DNA from: Pratylenchus scribneri
Taxonomy: Eukaryota > Nematoda > Chromadorea > Rhabditida > Pratylenchidae
Length of the DNA: 64,000 bases
NCBI GenBank assembly: GCA_030063045.1
Contig: JAQSEB010000099.1
Span: forward strand, 1,116,001 to 1,180,000
Direction: 5' to 3'
In this document: piece by piece, positions 23,254 through 35,523 of the stretch
Layout: each line of letters begins with the position of its first letter
Numbering within the stretch: position 1 is the stretch's first letter
Program-made: the position numbers and the translations under genes
The notes under the pieces: model-generated
Database searches by the model: none
What the model saw: the letters and a program-made list of their open reading frames with translations, nothing else
Told to the model about the DNA's origin: nothing

Positions 23254-25938
23254 ATGAATATTAACGATCTTCCGCCAGAATTATTGGTTTGTGCATATTT
23301 TCACGAAATATCATTTTTGTATTTCTAGGTTCGGATATTTTCGAATATTGATGATTTCTCTGAGAAAATTGCATTGGAACGAGTTTGCCGTCATTGGTGT
23401 CAAATTGTTCCCCTGGATTGGAAAATAACGAAAACTTGCCGAAAGCCATTGGTTTGATTTTTGATAATAAAAATATAATACGGTTGGCCGTTGGCCGACA
23501 CTTGCGGACGAAACGGTCTGGAGCCGAAGGCCTGAAGGTGGTAAAGCTAGAATAGCATTGTTTATAGCATGTTATTAAGCATAAAAATAGCTATAAAATG
23601 ACAACAAAAGTTTTAGCCAATGTTGAATATTCACTGAGTTATGGCCAAAAAACCATCAAAATCGTAATTTTAATTAAATCAACAGTTTTTTGGCCATAAC
23701 TCGGTGAATATTCAACCTTGGCCAAAGCTTTTGATATCATTTTGTAGCTAATTTTATGCCTAAAATATCCTATAAACAATGCCACTCCACCTTTACCACC
23801 TTCAGCTCCAGACCGTTTCGTCCGCAAGTGTCGCAGTACGTAATAAAGCTATCAAAATTTTACGAATTTTTCGTTGATAAATATCAAAGAATATCAAACT
23901 AATCATAGAATTTTTATAACATTTGTTTAATTTTTTCTTATAAAATTTTTTCAATTCATCCAAATCACAAAGCTATAAAATAAGCATTTCACTTAAAAAA
24001 TATTTTTTTTCCGCAAATTTCTTTTCATAATAAAACACATAGAAATTAAAATTATTATTAACTTTTGACCAACAGGTTGACCAAGAAACCTTCGACCATG
24101 TAATGAATCGATGTGGGGAATGGTTGGAGGAATTATGGTTTCAAAATGATAATTTTACCGAGGAATCAGTCAATAGAATTCATCAAAAAATGAAATGTTT
24201 GAAACATTTGAAATTGTCCAAATGTAAATTGGATGAACCCGCAGTGAATTCAATTGCCAATTTATTGGGCCAGAAACTTTATTCTTTCATTCTGGATGGA
24301 ACGGTTTAAATAATACGGACAAAATAAATTCATTATTACAAATTTATAGGCATATCTTCCAAATATGCGCAGATTGATAGAGAATGAATTCTCCAAATTG
24401 GAACATTTACAAATCCATCTTTGCCGTACATATTCCGCCGGAACATTGCCAACCAAATTACCAACCAATTTGAAGTCTTTTTCCTTACGCACATCGGATA
24501 GATTTTATATGGATTCATTAATGCTAATGAATAATGTGGCAAAAAATTGCAAGAATTTGAAAATTTTTCATTTGGAAACTTATTCACTTACCCCAAATAT
24601 GATTATGGCCATCGCAGGAATTAAAAGGTGTATATAAAAATGTGGAACATATTTGTATGATAAATATTATTTTTTTCAGTTTGGTTTATCTGAATTTGGC
24701 CGTCAGTTCAATACAAAATGAAGATGCATTGCAAAATGTCATCTGTCGTGAATTGCCAGATTTAAAAGCACTCAATATTGACTATTGTGAACAGGTAAAT
24801 ATGTCAGGCCACCCGCCACCCTAAGGGAGGCATGCCCCCCGTACGAAAAATAATAAGAAAAAAGAATAGGGACTCTTCTGTAGACCAAAATTACTCAAAA
24901 TTTTTCGCTGCGCGGCCATTTTTGGCCAACATTTTTCCCTGTGGGGCCATTTGGCGGTTATTGCCCCCTCCTAAAATTTCTGCTACCCATTAAAAAATTT
25001 TCCTGGCTACGGAGCTGAAATATGTACAAATCAAAAATTTCTTCGAAATTGTGAAAAAACGCATTCTCTAATTAAGTGGCTATAAAATGGTATATATACA
25101 AATTGTAATTATTTATTTGAAAAATTTTATTTAATAAGCAAAATTCGGGTAAAGAATAATATTATTTTATATTCATTTAAGGAGACCGTATCAAATATCT
25201 GTCGAGATCGTCCTGATTTAATATATCTCAATGTGTTTGCTTGGCATCCATTCCAAATCTCGGAATCCCTCAATTCATTGAATCTTCGAATTGAAAATCC
25301 CAGAACAGTGGAGTTTGGTCAATTTCTTCCTGGCTTATTATTTGAACAACAAAAAAATGTGTCGATTCAGGTATAATTATGGATAATAATGGTATATTTA
25401 TTTTACAATTTATTTTCAGCATTTGGACATTCGTGAACTCATTCTTCCTTCTTCCTCCAATTTCATTAAATTACTTGGCCAATTTCCAGTAAATTTTCTT
25501 TCTTTTCTAACTTCATTTTCATTGAGCAAATTCTACAGAATTTAAAAACAATTCATTGCAAATTGCCCTCAATATACACCGATCTGACAATATTTTTTTC
25601 TTTAATTGGAAAGCATTTGCAAAATGGAAGAAATATTACAATTTATTTTCATGACATTAAACGTAAAATTTTCTAAAAATTTAAATATAATAATTATTAA
25701 TTTAGATGACGTTCTTTATTATAAATATATTTTGCCATATGATTTCCCACAATTTAAAGCTGGCTGGAGACCAAAATTATGCAATGGAAAATGTGAAAAT
25801 TTTGTGTTGAAAAAATTGATCAAAAAAGCGATCGCCAGAAGGAACGAACCGTAAGGAATTTGGGATAAAATGAAAGGCGAAAAGTAATTTGTTTCATTTT
25901 TGCACAGATCATTTTTGGATGAATATTGGATGGAATAA
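23254..25938 (+). CDS. F-box protein with leucine-rich C-terminal region (intact copy)
   Basis: Ten exons (23254-23286, 23329-23451, 24076-24303, 24350-24627, 24680-24794, 25182-25370, 25420-25488, 25539-25662, 25706-25850, 25908-25938) give 444 residues with all phases agreeing. Residues 4-50 form an F-box (INDLPPELLVRIFSNIDDF, then ERVCRHWCQIVP), the Skp1-binding module of SCF ubiquitin ligases. The rest has irregular leucine-rich segments (LKHLKLSKCKLDEP, LVYLNLAVSSIQ, LKALNIDYC) that would form a substrate-binding surface, and a conserved end, LDEYWME. Two broken relatives lie at 50938-53453 and 54433-55496 on the other strand. A foldback repeat and a hAT-type MITE occupy its introns. The substrate is unknown. 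Confidence 0.88.
23496..23833. repeat. Foldback element in an F-box gene intron
   Basis: CGACACTTGCGGACGAAACG at the left and its reverse complement at the right enclose a second pair of arms around GAATATTCACTGAGTTATGG. The whole is a near palindrome of about 338 bp. No clear target duplication was found, so its class is open. Confidence 0.75.
24805..25017. mobile_element. Short hAT-type insertion (213 bp)
   Basis: The insertion runs from CAGGCCACC to GGAGCTG and is flanked by the 8-bp duplication AAATATGT (24797-24804, 25018-25025). The termini keep CAG...CTG, but the inverted repeats are weak. It contains one TTTTCGCTGCGCGGCCATTT module shared with the other hAT-type elements. It lies in intron 5 of the intact F-box gene. 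Confidence 0.82.
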
Positions 25939-26512
25939 GAAATAAATTGAAATTTATTGGCAAAAAAGATGGAATATTATTATTTTATGCTTACTTAGCC
26001 GACATTTGCGATCAAATCAATTTGGAGAAAAAAGACACACAAATACAAATTGATTTTAATTTATTATAGAAAAAATTTTTGAATAAATTTATTTATTTGA
26101 GTATCGAATAATCGAACGAATTTAAAATAATTCACTTTGTTAATAATCGTTGTGTTGCAGATAATTATCAAAAATGATCCTTAAGTGCACCAAAAAATTA
26201 ACCTATTCACTCTCACAATCTACCATTATCTACTTTTCGGCATTTTTTACATGATGTTCTAATTATTGGTCAAACCGCATATTTCTTTCGATTTATTTTG
26301 AGCTATGAAGCAAAAACTGGTAGCTGACTAACATTATGTACAATATTTATCTCTACCGCAGCCAAAAATTTAATTTCAATTTCCTTTTTTTTTATTTATT
26401 TTAAATTCTTGCACTACCATTTTATCAATTATATAGCATTCAAATTATTATCAATATTATTTCCAATTAATTCCCGCATTTTCATCGGTTTCTTTTAAAT
26501 TCAATATCTTCT
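25939..26512. other. 3' flank shared with the F-box relatives
   Basis: The sequence around 26040-26150 (ATTGATTTTAATTTATTATA, then TCGAATAATCGAACGAATTT) is the reverse complement of the 3' flank of the F-box fragment at 54433 (see 54240-54330). The duplication of this gene therefore carried its 3' flank. No other gene is seen here. Confidence 0.65.
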
Positions 26513-28485
26513 TCATGCTTTGGCAACAGCCGGCTGTTGTGGCCATGGCGGTGGGACTGGCCACATTCCGCCGCTGACCGCTGGCGATGGTTGTCCTCCT
26601 GGCCATTCTCCTCCCATTGGTGGCGGCATTGGGCCTGGCCATCCCATTTGAGGTGGTGGTGGCTGTTGCCAGGGCATTGGCATCACTGGCCAAGCCTGGG
26701 GCGGTGGTGCCATCATCTGTTGAGGGGAAAAGAATGGGAGAATGGAATTTGGAATTTAATTAATAATATTTATCAATTATTTTTAGTGGAAAAACTCGCT
26801 TATTTTTTGAATAGTAAATAATAGATTTTTGAACAAATTAATTAGAAAACTAAGTCTAACAATAATAAATTAAACAGAATCGTTAAGTAGGCTATGCTAG
26901 GTTCCATGGAGTTAAAGGAAGGGTAATATTAGATTTATGATTCGGTCAAGTTTAGAATTTCAGAGCTCGGAACTTTCTCTTATGTTGTTTTTACAGTCAT
27001 TAAAGTACTGGGGGGGGGGGGGGGGTCAGAATAATGAATTTTCGGCTGCCACCTTCATTAAATTATTTTGCCTCCAATAATTTTTGGCCTCCCGGATTAA
27101 TTAATTAGTACCATCATTAAAATTTGAATTGTGATAAAATAATAGGACCATTTTGAGTTTTGAATTCATTTTTGAATCAACTACTTAAACTTAATCTTAT
27201 TCAATTTCCCAAAACTATCATCTTTAAAATAGGAAATAAATGCAAAAAATCTTTTGATAATTTAATATGCCATTTGAATGATAATTCCCTTATTATTAAA
27301 ACTTACATTATATTGAGGGCTGCGTTTTTGTATGGCCACGGCACTACGTTTGGTCAATTGATCGGATGGAGGAGGACCGTTAACACGGGATGGAGGTGTT
27401 TGAGTGGTGCTTGTGGCACCCTATGAAATTCGCATAAATGAATATTAAAGTTTGGGAAAATTGCCTGGCGACGAAGGGGACGAGGTGGAACTTGGCGTTT
27501 TCGACGACCTTCAATTGGTGCGGCAATCTGATCGGATGGCGGGCCAGCAGCTGCGAAAGGATCCTCCGTGGTGGTTGAAGCTTCCTATTATGAATCGAAT
27601 TTAATTAATAATAAAAAATTGTATATGCCTGGCCACGAAGACGAGGGGGAACTTGTCGACGACGGCGGCCAAAGAAATCCCCGTCCCCGCAATGCGGGCA
27701 ACCTATCAACTGATCGGATGGTGGCGGGCCAGCAGCCAAAGGATCTTGAGTGGTGCTTGATGCTTCCTAGAATGGATCGAATTTAATGAATATTTAAAAT
27801 TGGAGTTTACCTGGCCCCGAGCGAGAACTTGACGTTTCCGACGATTGGCAAATAACCATTGATCGGATGGAGGTGTCTGTTGAGTGGTGGTGCCTTCTTC
27901 TTGATCATTTGCCGGCACATTTCGTTTTCGACGAGCCAATTGGTCGGAGTCCGGGCTAGACGGTGGCTGTTCATGGCCATTCTTTGAACAATTTTATTCG
28001 AATAATTGAATTAATTTATTAAATTCAACCTGACAAAGGTGTTCCGGCACGTCCCACTGATCGGATGGTGGCGGGTCTGCAGCGAAAGGATCTTGAGTGG
28101 TGCTTGATGCCTTTTAGAATGCATCGAATTTAATGAAAATAAAAGATTTGAATTTACCTGTTCACGAGGGCGAACTTGACGTTTTCGACGACTAGAAAAT
28201 AGCCATTGATCGGATGGAGGTGTCTGTTGAGTGGTGGTGCCTTCTTCTTGATCATTTGCCGGCACATTTCGTTTGCGCAAAGTCAGCTGATCGGATTCGG
28301 GTCCATTTTCTTCGTCAACCGGCGATTCAGTCGTCGAAGTTGGTTCCTGTATTTTTAGGATACTTCTGATTCCCCTCAATTCGCCTTACTTGTCGACGGG
28401 GCACTGATGGGCTTGCCAAAATGGAATGAATGCACATTCCGGCAATAATAAGGAAAATTAAAAGGGACGATTTTGTGGGACTCAT
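26513..28485 (-). CDS. Secreted repeat precursor, gene A
   Basis: Eight exons, 5' to 3': 28485-28390, 28346-28158, 28110-28030, 27981-27811, 27766-27629, 27584-27465, 27420-27307 and 26716-26513; 370 residues. Every intron is phase 0. Exon 1 is a signal peptide (LLIFLIIAGMCIHSILASPS) ending in PRRQ. Exons 2-7 carry repeats with the order STTQ, a proline-rich stretch, PSDQ, then a basic cluster such as RRKRQVPPR, consistent with Kex2/furin-type processing in the secretory pathway. Exon 8 encodes a different tail rich in Pro, Met, Trp and Gly (MGWPGPMPPPMGGEWPGG), missing from genes B and C. The introns after exons 5 and 6 use GC donors. Genes B (44069) and C (46923) share the signal peptide and repeat. 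Function is unknown; a multi-peptide precursor or secreted effector is inference. Confidence 0.85.
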
Positions 28486-29074
28486 TTTTCGATATTCCTT
28501 TAAAAGAATTAATTATAGAAGAAATTTAGCGGTAAATTTCAATGAATTTTCAAATTTATTTAATATTCCCAAAAGAAAATTTCGGAGGAAGTAAATTCCC
28601 CGAAAAAATTAAAAATGAGATGAATTTCTGCCCAAAAGCATATTTTATGTATTCTGAGAATTTTGGTCTTGGATGATTGTTGCCTTTTTGTTCATTCTCT
28701 GTTGAATTTTCTCGAAAATTTTGATGTGAATAAGCATCAGTGGCTATGAACGATCAAGAATGAATGACAAGAATGAAAAATAGTTCCAAATTAAATGTTT
28801 TGGGTGTCGAATTATAAAACAATCGCCTAATTTCGTTGAACATTTGAAATTCATTGAATAAATTGGCCCTAAAAATGCCAAAGATCAGTGAATTGCTCAA
28901 TGAAAGAACGAATGGTTGAATAATTCCACAAAAAAATTGACATTTTCACTCAAATTTATTGGTTAATGCTGTGTGCTGATGTTTTATTTGGTGGAATATT
29001 ATTGAATTTCTTTTGGATATTATAGAATTTTTGAAAATATTTATTGCTTAAAATGTTTTGGTGCTTGAATTCTT
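28486..29074. other. Upstream region of gene A
   Basis: This stretch separates gene A from its upstream tandem array. It includes GAACATTTGAAATTCATTGA, which resembles sequence upstream of genes B and C (AATTCATTCGATGAATTTCA). No TATA box was identified with confidence and no other gene is present. Confidence 0.5.
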
Positions 29075-29860
29075 TTCCGGAAAACACAAAAATCAGAATT
29101 CTTTCCGGAAAACACAAAAAAATCAGAATTCTTTCTGGAGTGAAACACAAAAAATCAGAAGTTTTTCCGGAAAACACAAAAATCAGAATTCTTTCCGGAA
29201 AACACAAAAATCAGAATTCTTTTCCGGAAAACACAAAAATCAGAATTCTTTCCGGAAAACACAAAAAAATCAGAATTCTTTTCCGGAAAACACAAAAATC
29301 AGAATTCTTTCCGGAAAACACGAAAAAATCAGAATTCTTTCTGGAGTGAAACACAAAAAATCAGAAGTTTTTCCGGAAAACACAAAAATCAGAATTCTTT
29401 CCGGAAAACACAAAAATCAGAATTCTTTCTGGAATGAAACACAAAAAATCAGAATTCTTTCCGGAAAACACAAAAATCAGAATTCTTTCTGGAATGAAAC
29501 ACAAAAAATCAGAATTCTTTCTGGAGTGAAACACAAAAAATCAGAATTCTTTCCGGAAAACACAAAAATCAGAATTCTTTCCGGAAAACACAAAAAAATC
29601 AGAATTCTTTCTGGAGTGAAACACAAAAAATCAGAAGTTTTTCCGGAAAACACAAAAATCAGAATTCTTTCCGGAAAACACAAAAATCAGAATTCTTTCT
29701 GGAATGAAACACAAAAAATCAGAATTCTTTCCGGAAAACACAAAAATCAGATTAAATTTTCCAGAAAGATTTTTAATTAAATTTTCCCGAAAGATTTTAA
29801 TTAAATTTTCCCGAAAGATTTTAATTAAGTTCCGGAATCCGGAAAGAGATTTTAATTGTT
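29075..29860. repeat. Tandem array with TTTCCGGAAAA core upstream of gene A
   Basis: About 25 copies of a 28-bp unit (AATTCTTTCCGGAAAACACA followed by AAAATCAG), with a larger repeat in which a variant containing TTTCTGGAGTGAAACAC recurs at about 29130, 29335, 29510 and 29610. The end (29755-29855) changes to a GATTTTAATTAAATTTTCC unit. Read on the gene A strand, the unit matches the array upstream of gene B. Confidence 0.92.
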
Positions 29861-30036
29861 CTCCGGAAAGATTTATTTTTGCCATTTTTATTCATTCAAT
29901 TGACCAAATTTGACAAATTATTATTCAAAAAATATTTTTCTTTCATAAATTTGACAAAAGAATTTTGTTTTAAGCACATTTTCCAATCGAACTTGTCAAA
30001 CAATGAACACACTATCACAAAAAATTCGATATAAAA

Positions 30037-30674
30037 CAGGGATCCGATCAAAAAATTTTCAAAATAAGACAAATTACATCAAAAAATAAGATTTTATGGT
30101 CAAAAATAAGATTTTTACAAAAATGCTTTAAAATCGATTTTTTATGTAAAATTTAGTTTAAATATCATATTTTTCATCTCCCATAATGTATTTTGGCTTA
30201 ATTTTTTACTCCTTAAAGGAAAAATTTTAACCAAAAATGGCACTGCAAGGAGAAAATTCAAGCCAAAAATGGCACTGCAAGGAGAAAATTCAAGCCAAAA
30301 ATGCCACTGCAAGGAGAGAATTCAAGCCAAAAATGGCTGCGCAGCGAAAAATTCAAGCCAAAAATGGCTGCGCAGCGAAAAATTCAAGCCAAAAATGGCT
30401 GCGCAGCGAAAAATTCAAGCCAGAAATGGTCGCGCAGCGAAAAATTCAAGCCAAAAATGGCCGCGCAGCGAAAAATTCAAGCCAAAAATGGCCGCGCAGC
30501 GAAAAATTTCGACATTTTTAAGGAAAAAAATGAAATTTTATGAAAAATCAAACAAAATAAGACAATTCACCAAAAATAAGGACAATTCTTACAAATAAGG
30601 ACATTTTAATTTTGTAAGATTTGACCTCTCAAAATAAGGACAAATCTTATAAATAAGGACGGATCGGATCCCTG
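30037..30674. mobile_element. hAT-type MITE, CAGGGATCCGATC family, copy 1 (638 bp)
   Basis: The ends CAGGGATCCGATC and GATCGGATCCCTG are perfect inverted repeats, flanked by ATATAAAA (30029-30036, 30675-30682). The centre holds about nine 31-bp repeats containing GGCTGCGCAGCGAAAAATTC. A shorter copy in the opposite orientation lies at 51188-51572. Confidence 0.93.
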
Positions 30675-30682
30675 ATATAAAA

Positions 30683-33180
30683 GGCATTTTATTGGAGCTT
30701 ATTAGGACTTAGGAGTGCATCAAATTTATTTCCTTCCCCTTTTCCAAATTTTTGGAACAATTTTTGTGATTAAATATAATTTTTTGAACGTTCTGAAATA
30801 ATTTTGATTAATTTTTAACCATTTCTTGCATTTAAATTTATTTTATTTGTAATACAAATTTTTTTATAAAATTTTAGGCTTATTTAATTTTTATTAATAA
30901 TTTTAATTATATTTTTTTTTTGCATAAATTCTGCAAAATTCCATAAATTTCTGGCAACTTCCTCACTCCTTTCTCTCTTTTATTTTAAATCTTTTTACTT
31001 TTTCTAATCAATTTTATGGTCTTTTCGTATGCCTCACCATTATTTACTATTTACGGAGTCGTCCATAAGGCCATAAGGCATCAAACACCAATCTCCCCCT
31101 TTTAGCGAATTGGGGTGGAACTCCCCGTGGGTCCAAAAAAGATGCACAGAAAACAGCCGGAACCGAACAGAACATTCCTTTCCCTTCCCTTCTTTCTCTC
31201 CCTCAATACGGCTTTTTTGTGCTCTCTGAACCTTTATTTACAGCCGCCGACCCGGGACTCCCTTTTCCCTTTCGCTGCATTGGCCCAATTTTCAAAGCTA
31301 TGGCCGCATGTTTCTCGCCCATTTTTGGGTTGTTTATTCTTTGTTTATTGTTTGTTTTCTTATCCGGCAACCACATTTTTGAAGCATTTTTCTTCGTTTT
31401 TTACCCTTTGAGCTTTCAATTTTTCCAAATTTTTATAAATTTTTAATTTTTCGCCTCTTCATTTTTTTCCCGTAAGAATTTCTTAATTTTTATTATTTTT
31501 TTCTCGCCCATTCACCTCTTATTTTTATTAAGATCTTTTACTTCATTAATATAAAAATTTATTAAATTAAAAATTAAATCCTCTCAGAGTAGGAAGATTT
31601 AGCAATGAACCCAAATTCATGAAAAAATTTAGCTTCTAAAAGTACCCATTTTCCCGTTATTTAAGATCATATATAACTTAATTAATTAAATTAAATTCCT
31701 TCAGGGAATTTAAAATGACCCAAATTCTTTGCAAAAGATCCATATCCAAAACCAAAAGTCACGAAAACACATTTTGAATGAAAGAAAATAACTTCAAAAA
31801 TTATCAAAAATTAAATATATGTTTCAAAATGTACCCAAATATCTTGCAGAAAAAATCCAACTCCAAAAGTCCTCAAAACATATTTTTAAATTAATAGACC
31901 TTATGATTAGTAAAAATGAAATTCTCTTCTTTGCCCAACATCCATCAGCTGGCACTGGCATTCACTCATTTAATTCCAGTCAGCCGCCCTTTATCCACAA
32001 ATATCCGCCAAATCCCATCCGTGTCCCCCCTCCTCCTCAAATGATCGTCAATGATCGCAATTTCATAAGACTTTACGGATGGGATGTGTCATCCTCCGAA
32101 GGTCTTAAGTCCTAAACAATTGGTCTTTTGGCCAACATTTTGTTGGGTTCATTTGGACCCTTTTGGGTGTATTTCCCGTGTCTTCCTCATTATTTTCTTC
32201 CAAAAATAATCCTCTTTTCCCCTTCCTCTCATTCATTAAATGTGAATGAACATTTTTTATTCTTTCTTTTTCATATGATTATCAGCAAAAATTTTTTGTG
32301 GAACTTTGTTGAATTTGGTTGAACAAAAATGCAATCTATTTATTAGATGGACATTTTCCGTATTTCACGGGGGCATTTTTAAACAAAAAAATTCCTCAGT
32401 CATACCACTACATATGTTCGGAAATCTTTTAAATTGCTTCTGAACTCAATTTTATCATTCACAATTTTCCCGTTTAATAAGGAACTTTTATTGTTTTTCG
32501 TAAAGTTAAAAAATTAATTTTTGGTTTACTAAATTAACTCAATTAATAATTTTTATTTTGTATTTTTTTTATTAAATCTTTTTAATTTTAGTAAAAAATG
32601 TTAAAACAAACTTTGATATTACTAAATTGATTAATGATTAGTAAATCGAAACTAAACCACAACCCTATTTAAATCGTCCTTCACCCAACAATCATAAACA
32701 TTCTTTCTTTTTGCGCCCACACTTTTCATTTTGTTTTATTTACCTTGATCGAATAATGCAAAAAAAAACAAAAAATTGAAAACATTTCCTTCTTCTGCAA
32801 AAAATGCATTCATTTTCTACAAATATTTTTGACCTTTTCCCTTCCATTTTCTGCCAACAATTTTAATTCAAACCCAATTCCCTTGCCTTTAAATGTAAAT
32901 ATTTTACCAAAAACAAAGAAAAATGTTTCCATTTTTCCCATTATATTTGCACCCGTTTTTTGGCTCAAAATTCGCCTTTAAGCAACATAAAAAGAAGACA
33001 AAAGAATTCAAATCTTTTATTCGGAAAAACGTGCGGAATTTTCGGTTATCAACACAAAATTTTGGGTATAAAAAGGGTGAAAAAAATTGTTAAATCACAA
33101 TTCCAACTAAATTTCAAATAAAATTCAAAGAACGACCAAAACTGACACAAAAAAAACTAATTAATTTAAGTGTTCATTTT
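30683..33180. other. Gene-poor AT-rich stretch
   Basis: No exon, repeat array or transposon end was recognised in this 2.5-kb stretch. A less AT-rich patch at 31100-31320 and another at 31920-32115 (proline codons in one frame) are not supported by splice sites or motifs and are left uncalled. A possible TATA box (GGTATAAAAAGGG) lies at about 33065. Confidence 0.5.
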
Positions 33181-33604
33181 CCTCCCTTTGGTTTTATCAA
33201 ATTGTAAAGTCGCATGCCTCGATTTATAGTTTTTTGTGCACTCACTCAGTCAATATCAAATTTTTGGGCTGTGCACAATTTTTGTACCAAACACAAAATT
33301 TTTGGGCCCTTCCTCACATTCAGTCCAGACTCCAAATTTTGGTCCCTTCTTATTAGTGTCGAAACTCCAAAGGGCAAAAATTTTTTGGGCTTTGGGGTAC
33401 CAATACCAACCGGTCAACTAAATATGAGACCACAGAGCAGACAAGTCGAGAGTCTCGACTCTGCTCTTTGCTCCTCCTTTTATCGTGGTTTATGCGTTTT
33501 ATGATCTCCCAACTAACCAATGAAATGAACCAAACATCCCCTTTCCCAAATGTGATCGGCCAAATTGTCTGTGCTCTGCGCCTTTGCCCATCTCTTCGTC
33601 AAAT

Positions 33605-33613
33605 TATATAAAA
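33605..33613 (+). promoter_or_regulatory. TATA box, unit 1
   Basis: TATATAAAA lies about 15-20 bases before the conserved block CAGGGCCACTCTGC. The block and its downstream partner GAAAAGAGTAGTGGCC can form an imperfect hairpin whose loop includes TGTCATTTGCCCAATA. Confidence 0.55.
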
Positions 33614-34004
33614 GGTTCCCCCCAGGGCCACTCTGCTACTGATTTTCGGCTGTCATTTGCCCAATAAAACGCCGAAAAGAGTAGTGGCCATTGGCCAATG
33701 ATCACTTTCTCTAAATTTCAACAAGTCCGTCCAGAACTACAAAGGGCACACTTTTTAGTACCGATAGCAGATCAACTAAATTTTGGACCATAACGGACAC
33801 CCGCCGATGGGATCGAGAGTCACGACTCCCGAATTAAATTTTTACCAAAGCACTCTTTGCTCCCTCTTTTTATCTTGGTTTATGCGATTTATGCTCTGCT
33901 CTCCCAAGTCCCAACCAATAAACCAAACATCCCCTTTCCCAAATGTGATCAACCACCATAAAGTGTCTGTGCTCTGCGCCTCTGACCATCTCTTCGTCAA
34001 ATAG

Positions 34005-34013
34005 TATATAAAA
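34005..34013 (+). promoter_or_regulatory. TATA box, unit 2
   Basis: TATATAAAA lies at the same place relative to GGGCCACTCTGCTGCTG as in unit 1, 400 bases downstream of the first TATA box. The hairpin partner GAAGAGTAGTGGCC is retained. Confidence 0.55.
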
Positions 34014-34383
34014 TGCTGCCCCAGCAGGGCCACTCTGCTGCTGCTGATTTTCGGCTGTCATTTGCCCAATAAAACGCCGAAGAGTAGTGGCCATTGGCCA
34101 ATGACCACTTTCTAAATTTCAATCCAGAGAACTACAAAGGGCACACTTTTTTAGTACCGATAGCAGATCAACTAAATTTCGGACCATAACAGACACACGA
34201 TGGGATCGAGAGTCGACTCCCCAGTCACTTTTACGAGCCACTTTTTGTTCCACCCCTCCCTTTTTATCGTGGTTTATGCGATTTATGCTCTCCCAACTAA
34301 CGAAAAACGAATACACCAAACATCCCCTTTCCCATTTGTGAATTGTGATCAACCACAAAGTGTCTGTGCTCTTCGTCAAATAG

Positions 34384-34393
34384 TATATAAAAA
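34384..34393 (+). promoter_or_regulatory. TATA box, unit 3
   Basis: TATATAAAAA precedes CCCAGGGCCACTCTGCTGC. The partner arm AAAGAGTAGTGGCC is retained, but the loop sequence has changed. Confidence 0.55.
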
Positions 34394-34606
34394 GGTTGCC
34401 CCAGGGCCACTCTGCTGCTGATTTTCGGCTGTCATTTGCCAAATACTACATTCCCAAAGAAGCAAAGAGTAGTGGCCAGTGACGGGAATGGTCCCTTGTT
34501 CCTTTCCCCCTAAAAGAATAAGAACCCGTGGTGGATCCGTAATGTGGCTGGCGGCGCTCTCGACCCACACAGCCTTTCTCGCTGCTCTTTCATCCCCCTC
34601 TAATAG

Positions 34607-34614
34607 TATATAAG
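34607..34614 (+). promoter_or_regulatory. TATA box, unit 4
   Basis: TATATAAG precedes CCCAGGGCCATTCTCTGTTG. The unit is shorter and the hairpin partner is diverged (TGTATTGGCC). Confidence 0.5.
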
Positions 34615-35523
34615 TTTTCGTCCCAGGGCCATTCTCTGTTGCTGGTTTTCGGCCGCTCTCTGCCCAATACTGCTATGCTCAGTCAGCCGAATCAAAATGT
34701 ATTGGCCAGTGACTGGAATCTGGAATGATCCCTTGTCCCTTCCCCCAGAAGAATAATAAGAACCCGTGGCCCAATACTACAAAGTGTAGTGGCCAGTGAC
34801 GGGAATGATCTCCCCCAAAAGAACCAAACCAGTGGTGGTTCTCGACTCTCGACCCACTGCCACCTTTCTCACTGCTTTTTCGTCCCCCTCTCAATTTTGT
34901 GCAGCCAGTCACCCCACTCCTTTTCATTTGATGAGTATTCTTCCTTCTTTCCCTTTAGGCTGCTCCTTTAAATCATTTTTTACGTAAATATTTAGTAATA
35001 TTAGCCGAAAAATTTGCGGCGCTCTTTGTGATTTCTCTGACCAATAATTTCACAATAATTCCTCGCCTCACATCCCTCACAAAAGCCGGTCTTTGCCGTT
35101 TTGATTGGGGCAGGCGGGGTGGTTGGTGACATCCCCCCCCTCCGGGGTCCATTGACCAAATTATTGTTCCCTAAACAAAAACAGCACAGCGGCAAAAAAT
35201 CAGCCGATGTGAATACGGAGAAACACCGCATTCTCCATTTCCCAAATCTGCCGAACACACACAAAAAAAGTTTATTCCTTAAATCCACTCCGCGGATATT
35301 TATCCCCAATTTTATTTTTGGCTATTTAGGCTAATGAGAATATTTTCCCTAAAGTTATATTTTAAAAGGCCCATTTATAAGAATTTTGAGCTTAAAAGAG
35401 TGCGCGGATATTAATCTTTTCTTAACTTTTAGTATTTTTTTTAAAATTTTACAAAAAAAGGAACCCTAATTTTCATCTTAATTTCAGAACTCAAAATAAA
35501 TTCATTATAAAATTTATTTAAAA

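Larger units (their letters stand above)
33350..34900 (+). repeat. Tandem repeat with a TATA box and hairpin in each unit
   Basis: Four diverged units, the first three about 380-400 bp and the last shorter. Each has, in order, a segment with AACTACAAAGGGCACAC (units 2 and 3), GGTTTATGCG near TTTTTATC, ACCAAACATCCCCTTTCCC, GTCTGTGCTCT, CTTCGTCAAAT, a TATA box, then CAGGGCCACTCTGCTGCTGA. The last block folds with a downstream GAGTAGTGGCC. A partial fifth unit follows at 34750. No open frame is conserved between units. They could be duplicated promoters or small non-coding transcription units. Confidence 0.7.

Noticed and set aside
29058..29780. A 240-codon open frame repeating NQNSFRKTQK and SGKHK
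   Set aside because: It lies wholly within the 28-bp tandem array; similar open frames appear in other frames and on the other strand because the unit lacks stop codons. No start context, introns or domain.
31115..32115. Hydrophobic and proline-rich short frames
   Set aside because: They overlap one another in different frames, lack supportable splice sites and match no motif; they may only reflect local composition.
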